DNA from: Trachythela sp. YZ-2020
Taxonomy: Eukaryota; Cnidaria; Anthozoa; Malacalcyonacea; Clavulariidae
Reading direction: 5' to 3'
Length of the DNA: 64,000 nucleotides
NCBI GenBank assembly: GCA_016169945.1
Contig: JADLSH010000388.1
Location: forward strand, 2,931,001 to 2,995,000
The notes beneath the pieces are model-generated. The model was not told the origin of the DNA. It saw only the letters and a list, made by a program, of their open reading frames with translations, and searched no databases. This document shows, piece by piece, positions 56,701 to 64,000 of this stretch. How positions within the stretch are numbered: position 1 is the first letter of the stretch; each line of letters opens with the position of its first letter. The translations under genes and the position numbers were made by a program.

Positions 56701-58316
56701 AGCTAGCTATCTAAACCTGGATAAATAAATCATGTGAAGCTAGTTATTTAAGTCTGGAGTTGCTGGCTAACTAATAAAATTCATTATCAATCATGAGGTT
56801 ACTTGACAGTTAGGCGCGAGTCAGGATCTATAGTCTATAGTCACAAGTCGCTAATAGCCTAGCTCCATTCAAAGATTGGCTACCTCCATTCGAAGATTGG
56901 CTACCTCCACAGAAATAGAATCTACAGGCATGTTACAACCTAGAAAGCTATTCAGTATAACTAAAACTAGTTCAGTATAATTTTCACAATAAGCCAATAG
57001 CAAAACCAGACTGACTCTTGTTAACTAAAGCCTCTTCTTGTTGCAGTTTTCAGGCAGATCCAAAGAAACCAATTGGTGGTCATATTCTGGCACATGCTTC
57101 CACGACGCGTATTTCATTACGCAAAGGAAGAGGAGAGTTAAGAATTGCAAAAATTTATGACAGGTTAGATGATATTATATGTGTTCAATTATAAAAAGAC
57201 CTGGAACCGTATCTAATTACGAATGGGCCGGATAACATTAGACGTGTTCCAAGTTTCTCTTTCATTGTCTTTATGTGTTGTTCCACTATAGTGTCACTCG
57301 TGTTATTACATTATAGTGGATCGATACAGAAAGGCAATGAAAGAGAGACTTCCTAGCCGCTTCGGTTCAGTTTTGAACCGAGATTTTCCGAAGTTGACAA
57401 ATTTAGGAAAACATTAGAGACGGTTCGTCCGTCAAGGCCCGTCATCCGTTTGACTATAGTCAATAGAATACAAGGTTATGAAGCTCAATGAAAATACAGT
57501 AGAACTCATTATCCATGTTTGTCTAGCTTTATGCAAAAAATCGTCGTTTCATCGTCACTGTGTATTGTATTTCTGCCTAACCAACCAATGATTTGGTTTA
57601 ATTACCCATCTGTGATGCCACACAATGGTCAATTTAAAACATTGCTATTGGTTGCTTGGGCAGAAATACAATACACACGTGACGATGAAACGATCATTTT
57701 TTGCATAAAACTTGACAAAAAAATGGATAATGAGCTCTACTGTATTTGTATTGAGCTTTCTCATCACTTGAGGACCCTAGTAGCATGGCTAGGATTTTGA
57801 GCATGACAGAAAATATTTGCTTATAGATAGTTAAAAATGCACCCAAAGGCGCAATATTTTATTCTTGTTTGATAATTACTTTGCCAAATTTATGCACATT
57901 TGGATTTGATATGAAAATTGGCACTTTTCCTGTACCCACTTGGCCAAGACTAGGGGGTGCGCACCCCCTTGCGCATGTGGAATTAGAATACTTCATCAGT
58001 TCACATGTGAGAAGGCATTTTCGCGTGTGAAATAATATATGAAATTTTCGTAAGCATGAGGAAAACTAAGCTCTCTAATCAACCGCGACCAAATGGAGAC
58101 CAAGTTTATGTGTTTTTCACACAACACACACAGCAACCACTACACTTTTCGCCAGGTATGAGCCAATGGCATTACTCTTGTCAGTAAATCACATACGTCA
58201 AGAGTAGAATCGGCACTTTACACTATCTTAAATTTTTTACCTTTAGTCCTGATTTACCAGAAAACGAGGCCACTTTTGCAGTAACTGCTGGAGGCATCGC
58301 GGACGGGAAAGAATAA
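47759..58316 (+). CDS. DMC1: Meiotic recombinase DMC1
   Basis: Nineteen exons encode 344 aa (human 340): 47759-47821, 48411-48455, 48570-48620, 49992-50066, 50163-50183, 50635-50717, 51772-51785, 51873-51911, 52693-52734, 53607-53671, 53753-53760, 53878-53969, 54361-54434, 55308-55422, 55540-55571, 55749-55767, 56300-56309, 57047-57163 and 58247-58316. All phases close. It forms filaments on single-stranded DNA and drives strand exchange between homologues in meiosis. The N-terminus has the helix-hairpin-helix-type region ([19 protein letters not shown]). Walker A is GEFRTGKT (130-137) and Walker B ends in D227 (LLIVDS). [20 protein letters not shown] distinguishes it from RAD51. The C-terminus AGGIADGKE is typical of DMC1. 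Five exons are tiny (21, 14, 8, 19 and 10 nt). The introns carry many DNA transposon relics. Confidence 0.96.
48651..49265. mobile_element. Long foldback element in DMC1 intron 3
   Basis: Arms of about 220 bp (48658-48900 and 49030-49265) are reverse complements, sharing GTGCAATTTGTCTGCGCATG, AAGATGGCGGCAGTAAAATC and ATTAGAATGTC. GGTATACCTA flanks both sides (48641-48650 and 49266-49275), a possible 10-bp target duplication, though GGTATACC is itself palindromic. No open frame for a transposase. Confidence 0.85.
49330..49610. repeat. Dispersed repeat, copy A, DMC1 intron 3
   Basis: TTTGGGTGGCATCGTTGATTTC, CGAAGTGCCGT, TAGTTTGTTGTTTTAGCATG and AGTTGGCGAACG are the reverse complement of sequence at 51085-51310 (intron 6). 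The 79-aa frame within it is not a gene. Confidence 0.75.
50225..50425. mobile_element. MITE, CAACGCAATTT family, copy 3 (inverted)
   Basis: ACACGGGGTAATTTTTGCTG followed by AAATTACAACGCAATTTCTG is the family end. CGGCAAAGTAAAACGAGATT near 50365 is the reverse complement of the middle of copy 1. It lies in DMC1 intron 5. Confidence 0.75.
51017..51310. repeat. Dispersed repeat, copy B, inverted to 49330-49610
   Basis: Begins with a 23-bp tandem pair (CAAATTCCACCATTCCCATT), then TTCAACATGGCTGACATTAA, ACTTTCCGTAATAACT and CGGCACTTCGATGAAATCC, all mirrored in copy A. It lies in DMC1 intron 6. Confidence 0.75.
51425..51725. repeat. Dispersed repeat related to 16310-16425
   Basis: CATTAATAATTCATGAGCAA, GTTTATTATAGTGATTT and TTTCAAATCACTATAATAAAC are shared, the last two forming a local inverted pair. 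Confidence 0.6.
51945..52245. repeat. Dispersed repeat in DMC1 intron 8
   Basis: Begins CCCCGTCAGCAAATTAAGTC, contains CATAAATTATACATGCAC and an ACAAACAAACAAAC tract, and ends CTAGCTGGCGGAG. Related sequence occurs at 14215-14345 and 32150-32330. Confidence 0.55.
52343..52633. mobile_element. hAT-like MITE, AGGGCTCAA ends
   Basis: 291-bp element with inverted ends AGGGCTCAA and TTGAGCCCT. The 8-bp flanks are GTTACGAC (left) and GTTGCGAC (right), one mismatch. The interior holds CCGGTCAACGGTCAATGACTGG words. A related end lies at about 40523. Confidence 0.8.
53189..53423. mobile_element. PIF/Harbinger-like MITE, AGGCCCATGCAGACAG ends
   Basis: 235-bp element in DMC1 intron 9. The ends AGGCCCATGCAGACAGAC and GTGTGTCTGGGCCT are inverted, with GCGATTTTTCG mirrored further in by AAATCGCGTCGCG. 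It is flanked by TTA on both sides. It ends where an AGGCCTGTT-family fragment (53424-53565) begins. Confidence 0.8.
53424..53565. mobile_element. AGGCCTGTT-family MITE fragment
   Basis: TATGTGATTTCACACAATAC, ACTGCACTTCTCGCCAGGTG and TTGTTAGCAAATCCAGTAAA match the copies at 4666, 6221 and 25438. It stops about 40 bp before DMC1 exon 10. Confidence 0.7.
54110..54215. repeat. SINE-like fragment with tRNA-like B-box
   Basis: GCAAGTTCAATTCCTGCCA, GAGGGCC, GTTGCATTTTTCGCAACTG and GGCTAGGTCTAA match the order at 21145-21258. Confidence 0.6.
54610..54914. mobile_element. hAT-like MITE, CAGAGGTGGAAAAAGT ends
   Basis: 305-bp element in DMC1 intron 13. The ends CAGAGGTGGAAAAAGT and ACTTTTTCCACCTCTG are inverted, with GGGAACCTGGGTTCC and GGGAACTAGGTTCCC inside. 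A perfect 8-bp duplication GATTAACC flanks it. Confidence 0.9.
54935..55045. repeat. Foldback repeat, CAATTATTCG ends
   Basis: AACAATTATTCGTCGAAGG and GTGAATATCGGTGAATA are mirrored by TATTCACCGATATTCACCG and GGCGAATAATTGTT. Confidence 0.7.
56003..56180. repeat. Foldback repeat in DMC1 intron 16
   Basis: TAATAGCATGATTTCTCGTG and AACATGCACTCGTGAGTTTT are mirrored by AAAACTCACTCGTGCATG and CGAAACCATGCTATTA, giving arms of about 70 bp. Confidence 0.75.
57497..57744. mobile_element. pogo/Tigger-like MITE
   Basis: Ends CAGTAGAACTCATTATCCAT and ATGGATAATGAGCTCTACTG are inverted and flanked by TA on both sides, as expected for Tc1/mariner-pogo elements. CGTCACTGTGTATTGTATTT inside is mirrored by AAATACAATACACACGTGACG. 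It lies in the last DMC1 intron. Confidence 0.85.
58085..58215. mobile_element. AGGCCTGTT-family MITE fragment
   Basis: TTTTTCACACAACACACACAG, CACTTTTCGCCAGGTATGAG and AATCACATACGTCAAGAG match the family interior; the outer ends are lost. It lies just before the last DMC1 exon. Confidence 0.6.
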
Positions 58317-58512
58317 CTGGAAATATTTTCCTTTTCTGTTAAAACCTGTGGTTCTTTTCAATACTTGATTTCCACGTTAAATCCAATTGAAACCAATATT
58401 TGAATCATTTAAATTTTGACATTAAAAAATGATGATTACTTTCACATGTCGATTGTTTTGTGACATAATTCGACCCTAAATTTATTCCATATAGAAGTGT
58501 ATATGATCTTAA

Positions 58513-58518
58513 AATAAA
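58513..58518 (+). promoter_or_regulatory. Probable DMC1 polyadenylation signal
   Basis: AATAAA lies about 200 bp after the DMC1 stop. The surrounding 100 bp recurs at 63898-64000, including the AATAAA. Confidence 0.5.
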
Positions 58519-58519
58519 T

Positions 58520-59160
58520 GAATATATATGGTTGTCTTGTGTAAAGGTTAACCCCTTTATTTAATTTCCGAACTTTAAGAGAGGGGAGGCGTTTATTAGA
58601 TTATAGGCGTTTATTCTTACATATGGCAGTTTTTCGCTTTTCAACCATCAGCAGTTTGCTCTAACTTATGTACGTTTGGTAGGTTCTTTCATGTGATTAG
58701 AGGGGATTAAGGCAAGCCTTGGTTGTCGAGTCTCTGGCTCGAGTGAATTGGCCAGCCACGCCCTGTGTAAACGATATTAAACAGAATGCTAACTAAAATA
58801 TCTAGCCATAATCCGCATAGCACTAAAACATGAAAATCCCCCCCCCCCAATGAACCACTTTTGTATCTCGAGAGGTGGATTGGAGATTGATGGGGTTATC
58901 CTCCTTGTTTTTGAAATATCCTATCCTCCACGGCCAGGAAACAAAATGAGGAAGACCAAAATTTTGCATTTTTTATTTACTTTTATTATACTACAAACAT
59001 TTAAAACACAATGTGTACATTGTAAATTGATAGCATTATATTCTAAGTTTTGATATTGGCTATAATATGTTAGATATTTACAAGTGATGTGCACATGAAT
59101 TATGATTTAATTTCACATTAATCACATCTTTATTGTTTGTATTTATTACTTACTACGTCT
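58520..59160. other. Convergent spacer between DMC1 and the receptor gene
   Basis: AT-rich apart from a C10 run near 58840. Any missing last exon or 3' UTR of the minus-strand receptor should lie here; no family-supported exon could be picked. Confidence 0.4.
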
Positions 59161-59163
59161 ACG

Positions 59164-59256
59164 TGCTTGCTTGCTTGCTTGCTTGCTTTGCTTTGCTTGC
59201 TTGCTTGCTTGCTTGCTTGCTTTGCTTTGCTTGCGTGCTTGCTTGCTTGATTGCTT
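59164..59256. repeat. GCTT microsatellite
   Basis: Long run of GCTT, broken by GCTTT units. It directly follows the last recognised receptor exon (minus strand reads GCAAGCAAGC). Open frames rich in Leu, Ala and Cys across it are artefacts. Confidence 0.95.
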
Positions 59257-59266
59257 GCAAACGTAC

Positions 59267-61961
59267 TTACCTTGCTACAATTTCTTCAACTGCACGTTTA
59301 ACTGCCTTATTTTTTGCTGGGAAATATTTCTTCTTAAGCAGCTGGTAATTCTTTCGTGTAAAGACAAATGCAATACCTATGTAGACACCACTGAGTAACA
59401 TTACAATAAGTACCGCCATCGTGATGTGGGTATTAGTATCCACAGTTGAAAGTATTAACAAAGGAAGAAACCAACTTAAGGCAGTAGTGGTCGACAGCTT
59501 AAGCAACACGACAAAGCTTCTCCGATTCTTAACAATATTGGATTTTTGTGCAATGTTATTGCTTGCCTTCAGTTTTTGGCGAATCCAATAAGCAGTGAAG
59601 ATGAACGTTACAATAATGTACAACAAAAGACAACATAGAAGACCATAACATATCATAACTACCGACCAATTAGGGATATTTAGACCATTGACACAACCCA
59701 TTCCCTGAGTTATATCTTGAGGAAAGCTTAAAACATCTGTCTTCACAAGTACAATGTAGACAATAGTTATAATGACAGGAACACCCCAGCTAAAGAGACT
59801 ATACTTAAAAAAGGTTTTCAACTTGTTCACATCACACCTCACCAGAGTATTGCCACAAAAGGTTTTTCTTAAGTGATAAATATTAACAGCAGCGTTCATA
59901 AGTATGATATACGTAGTAAACTCACCTGTTATTATCAGCCAGGCACATGTTATCTTAACCACTTCACGCAAATACAGTGACAAATATACTACAAGAGAAG
60001 TCAGTGCTAACAAAAAGGCGAAGCTTAAACTCATCAAATTCAAGCCAGGAAGAGTGCGCAGTTCTGGAAGCATGCCATAAACTATCAACAACAATAACAA
60101 ACAAATAATAGAAAGCGCTAAAGCACACGATAGTACTATCCCAGCCAACCCAAGTCTTCTTCTTCGTATTAGTTTTTCAGTACATACCCTTAGTTTACCT
60201 TGAGAGAGACCATAATCGTACCTTGTTAGGACTTGCTTTGTTGGCGATATGAGAATGCTAAAATCCTTATTCACTGTGTAAGAGTAAGACCCAGTATTAG
60301 TAATAGCGACCTCTTTAATGGGTTGTTTGCAACTTTTACGATGCATTCGTTTCTTTACCCAGTCATTTCGCAGTTTCCAAATATTCCGTACGTAGTTATC
60401 AGTGGAGTTACAAATCTTTATGCCATCATTCAGAACTCGATACTCAGTATAATCGTACACCTTGTTCTTATAGAGTATTGAAAAGTTATTCCAAACTTTG
60501 TATTCATTATCGTATTTTATATCGATGATTGAATCGTTACACATTAATAGATCTTCCTTGGTATACTCTGTTGATTTGTGTCCAAACTTTTCTTTGCATA
60601 TTTTAGGTTTACCGTCTATTACCGCATAGTCATTTCTTTTGAAATATTTACCGTTATATGCCGAATAGACAGTGAACTGCTTATTCACTGCGTAATACAA
60701 TTCTTTTAATGTTTTGGAACCATGACATTTATAACGGTCTTTAAACTTTTCCCACGAATTTCGAGATCTCCAAACAGCCTGAACTCTTGAATCATTGGAA
60801 GCACACATTTCAAGACTGTCGTTGATGAATCGATATTCGCGATAATCGTGCATCTTGTTGTTGTAAAACAGCGAAAAGTTCTGCCAAACATTGTATTGGT
60901 CACCGTACTTTACTTTAACCAAAAAATCATTGCAGGATAAACTGAGCTTTGCCGAACAAACCACAAAATGCCCAAAAAGCACTCCGTAATCTTGTCTTGT
61001 GAAAGTTTGCCCAGTAGGTTTGAAGAAAACATTAAAATTTTTATATAATATGTAATTTTCCCGGTAAAACCCGTCCACGGATACATTACAGTGTTTGAAA
61101 GCCATCGTTTTCTTTTCCAAGGCAATCAACTTCCGCCATCTTTGTTGAATGAAAGGTTCGTGAGAATTACAAACTTGTAGACCATCGTCCGTTACTCTGT
61201 ACTCGTCATCATAGTACTCTCTATCTTGGTACATTATTGAAAAGTTGTGCCATACTGTGTATTTATCATCATACTTTATAGTCAACGTAAAATTGGCACA
61301 TTCGGTAGGAACTACCTTACTTCCTGCAATCACATCAATTTCACGTCTGTTCCGGATGTGTGGAGTTGTGAGTGAAGCGAAATTTTCTCTTTTGGCTGTT
61401 CCACTCAAGTGATTCTGGTGAAAAATGCGATTTTCCAAGGAAGATATGTTTTTGCCATCACTCTTGTGCCATTTGGTCTCACTTGAATGGGAGATGGTAG
61501 CCGATACTTTGCTTGGAACGTTTACCTCGGGCGGTGAGGGAGTTGAAAAAGGCATTTCTGGGCTCTTCCGTATTCCATTATTTTGGAATGTTTTCATCAC
61601 AGTTCCTAAAAATGAAATTAATTATATGATTAACAATTAGTCCTTCTTGAAATGCGAATATTCTCATATTTTTAAAATTACCTTTTCTTCCAGTCTTTGA
61701 AAGATCAGTTTTCTTCCGCGCCTGATCGCCATCAATTTGTTCAGCATTTTCCGTCAAGTTAGGGATCCATTCGTCCTGATCGAGAAAAACTTCAGGATTT
61801 GAGGGTTTGCTTTTCAATTCTTCTTTTAATTTGCTCGGTTCTATTTTGTATTCTCGCCTGGTATACCCTGAACCACCACCATGGTAAAAACAGGCGAAAA
61901 TCAAACAGAAGCAAAAGAAAACGACTCGATACAAGAGTCGAAAACTAAAACCACGAACCAT
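59267..61961 (-). CDS. Methuselah/adhesion-like GPCR with a three-module ectodomain
   Basis: Two exons, 61961-61682 and 61605-59267, give 872 aa in one frame (donor AAAAG/GTAATT, acceptor TTTTTAG). Residues 1-27 form a signal peptide. An S/K-rich linker follows. Three modules then each hold four cysteines: 196/239/266/310, 318/361/387/430 and 449/492/519/568. Each module repeats KY-[DG]-[DN], Y-VW-NFS, EYR and a closing R-DY-G-[VI]C pattern. Seven helices lie at about 580-603, 615-637, 646-670, 696-715, 741-765, 792-814 and 820-843, with C647 at helix 3 and C731 in outer loop 2 as the expected class B pair. No GPS cleavage motif is seen, as in Methuselah-type receptors. The last module resembles the pre-helix segment of that family; the triplication is unusual. 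The stop codon sits inside a strong donor (CAAG/GTAAGT), so a further C-terminal exon is possible. Ligand unknown. Confidence 0.88.
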
Positions 61962-62057
61962 GTTGCAACGGCAAACGTCGTTAAACAACTGAGTACTGTT
62001 TATAGTTTAAAACGTTTTTAATTAGAATACTGTTGATATTGTTATACCAGCTGAAAC

Positions 62058-62250
62058 CAGCTGTACTCAGTTGCGCCTCGATGACGCAGTTGTTGGGTTC
62101 GATTATCGCTGCAGACTCAAGAAACTTATGTGAAAAAAGTCAGCCAACGGTCTGCCGAAAATCGTGGGTTTTCTCTGGGTCTCCATTTTCCTCCCACAGC
62201 CCCACAGGGAATGTTGAGAGGGCGGATTAAGATACATAGAAGTAGACTCA
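62058..62250. repeat. tRNA-derived SINE-like repeat
   Basis: GTTGTTGGGTTCGATTATCG resembles a B-box. CGGTCTGCCGAAAATCGTGG, GTTTTCTCTGGGTCTCC and TTTCCTCCCACAG follow, a core common in invertebrate SINEs. It lies upstream of the receptor gene. Confidence 0.65.
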
Positions 62251-62299
62251 CGACCACATCAGCATTAGTTGCAGTTACATATCGTGATTAAACAAGTAT

Positions 62300-62370
62300 A
62301 TGAAACTAACTAATAAACTAACTGACTAATTAATTAATTAACTAACTAACTAACTAAGTAATTAACTACT
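62300..62370. repeat. CTAA/TTAA microsatellite
   Basis: Imperfect run of AACTAACTAACTAA and TTAATTAATT, possibly the A-rich-like tail of the preceding SINE-like repeat. Confidence 0.85.
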
Positions 62371-62424
62371 TTTGAAACAATAAACCAATTTTCGATGTAA
62401 AGCAACAACAAATTATGAGTTTGG

Positions 62425-63395
62425 ACATCTAACCGAATTTCCTAAGTTTGGACAAGTCTTTATATTGGTGTCGATTCTAGAAGGCAAATGGTTAGTTATT
62501 TTTAATGGTTAAATACCAAGGGATTGACATGATACGTTTGTTCAATCTAACTCAACAATTTAAGTCTTCCATTAAAGCTAACGAAGAAATGCCACTAAAT
62601 ATGATGTCAGGTCTATAGTAGTTGCTTAGTAGTTTTGAATTCTTAATTTTTGTTTAAATTTTGTAACAGAGGATATTGGGTTGTTGATATGTTTTATTTT
62701 ATGGAATGTAGAGATATTGAGACGTTTCTTTCAAATTCTGTTCATTATCGTGACACTTAGTCAGTTGCTATGGCTACTAATGCGCAACAAACAAGCTGGC
62801 TAAAAGTATCTGACTAAAACTACGCGCCGTTTGAAAACGAGCAATTGTACTGGTAGATAACTGGCTATTTGCTTTAAAAATCCTTTCTAAAAGTTCCGAA
62901 ATACGTCTAACCGAATTTCCTTAGTTTGAACAAGTCTTAATATTGGTGTCGCCACCTTAAGTGATTCTAGAAGCAAATGGTTAGTTATTTTTAATAGTCA
63001 AATACCAATGGATTGACACGATACGTTTGTTCAATCCAGCGCAAAAATTTGAATCTTCCATTAAAGCTAACAAAGAAATGCCACAAAATATGATGGGGTG
63101 CATTTTTTTGGGACACCTTGTAATTAAGGTGGCTCGATACAGGTTTCGAAATTTCAGGTCTATAGTAGTTGCATAGTAGTTTTGAATTCTCAATTTTTGT
63201 TAAAATTTTGTAACAGAGGATATTGGGTTGTTGATATGTTTTAATTGATGGGATGTAGAGATATTGAAACGTTTCTTTCAAATTCTGTTCTTTATCATGA
63301 CACTTAGTCAGTTGCTATGGCTACTAATGCGTAACGAACAAGCTGGCTAAAAGTACCTGACTAAAGCTACGTGCCGTTTGAAAACGAGACTTGTA
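62425..63395. repeat. Direct duplication of a roughly 430-490 bp segment
   Basis: Copy 1 (about 62425-62850) and copy 2 (about 62903-63395) share CTAACCGAATTTCCT, GCAAATGGTTAGTTATTTTT, GATACGTTTGTTCAATC, TCTTCCATTAAAGCTAAC, GAGGATATTGGGTTGTTGAT and TAGTCAGTTGCTATGGCTAC in order. Copy 2 has an extra block of about 60 bp (about 63093-63155) missing in copy 1, and copy 1 lacks the CCACCTTAAGTGA segment. Short open frames inside are not conserved. Confidence 0.9.
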
Positions 63396-63897
63396 CCGGT
63401 AACTCCATTTTTTTCATGCATGTTTTTCTTTATATACATAAAGAATGTGTAAGCTACAAACGATGTTGAAACTGTTAGCGTCGTTAAGCAACTCGGTGCT
63501 ACTCAAACTGCTTAAGAAAAGGAGAGTGCCCCCATACAAACCCTAATAAAATTTTAGAAAATGTTTGATCTTAAACTACATGCCATTTCTGTCCTCATCT
63601 TTCAATAGCTCTCGTGATCTTGTGACGTAGGCAACCAAGTGTTAATAGCAAAACCATCAAATAATTCAAGTCTTATTGCAAGCAATTCAAGTATATATGT
63701 CGTACTAAACAATGGTTCGTTGGGCTTCCAATATTCATATTTCAATGACTTTTCTCACCTGCTCCAGACATTTGTCACGAATAATAGTCTTAAAATAGCA
63801 AAAGAAGCATAAGACGTCCTATCAACATATAAGCAAAACAAGTAGTTCAAAAAACATTGACAAAATTCGGCAAATTCCAGTGACGCAAATTCGGCAA
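63396..63897. other. AT-rich spacer
   Basis: No gene or defined repeat was seen. GACAAAATTCGGCAAATTCC and CGCAAATTCGGCAATTC (about 63859-63898) form a short direct repeat just before the DMC1-like 3' segment. Confidence 0.4.
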
Positions 63898-64000
63898 TTC
63901 TAGTGTGTATATGATCTTCAAATAAATGAATATATATGGTATCTTGTGTCCCCTTTATTTAATTTTCAAACTTTAAGGGGAAGTATATATTAGATAGGAT
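63898..64000. repeat. Copy of the DMC1 3' flanking segment
   Basis: TGTATATGATCTT, AAATAAATGAATATATATGG, TCTTGTGT, CCCTTTATTTAATTT and AACTTTAAG occur in the same order as at 58497-58610. The window ends here, so its extent is unknown. Confidence 0.8.

Noticed and set aside
59133..59398. Leu/Ala/Cys-rich membrane-like frames
   Set aside because: Translation of the GCTT microsatellite.

Overview
The window looks like a gene-containing stretch of a marine invertebrate nuclear genome, most likely an anthozoan cnidarian. This is inferred from AT-rich DNA, animal-type split genes with vertebrate-like protein sequences, PRD-class homeobox genes, a Methuselah-like seven-helix receptor and very many short DNA transposons. 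The species cannot be named from the sequence.

Layout: (1) 755-1282(-), an intronless linker histone H1. (2) 8791-12270(+), a three-exon PRD-class Q50 homeobox gene closest to Uncx/Unc4. (3) 16673-20212(-), a second three-exon PRD-class homeobox gene with ANF/Hesx-like traits. The two homeobox genes are convergent and share the intron at homeodomain position 46/47. (4) 23991-24857(+), a single-exon class A GPCR. (5) 26106-28733(-), galactokinase, and (6) 28962-32635(+), mitochondrial enoyl-CoA delta isomerase, head to head across 228 bp. (7) 33289-37369(-), tRNA-dihydrouridine synthase DUS1L. (8) about 39011-46268(+), a PH-START lipid-transfer-like protein. (9) 47759-58316(+), the meiotic recombinase DMC1, split into 19 exons, five of them 8 to 21 nt. 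(10) 59267-61961(-), a Methuselah/adhesion-like GPCR whose ectodomain holds three copies of a four-cysteine module.

I rebuilt exon models by hand from splice signals, reading phase and remembered family sequences. The phases close for galactokinase (385 aa), ECI (300 aa), DUS1L (461 aa), DMC1 (344 aa), both homeobox genes (341 and 234 aa) and the two-exon receptor (872 aa). No expression data were available.

Introns and spacers are full of non-autonomous elements: PIF/Harbinger-like MITEs (ends AGGCC, TAA/TTA duplications), hAT-like MITEs with 8-bp duplications, a pogo/Tigger-like MITE, long foldback elements, SINE-like repeats, and several families whose interior is an array of one short family-specific word. 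The genes are mostly unrelated housekeeping, developmental, receptor and meiotic functions; the only arrangement suggesting shared control is the galactokinase/isomerase pair.
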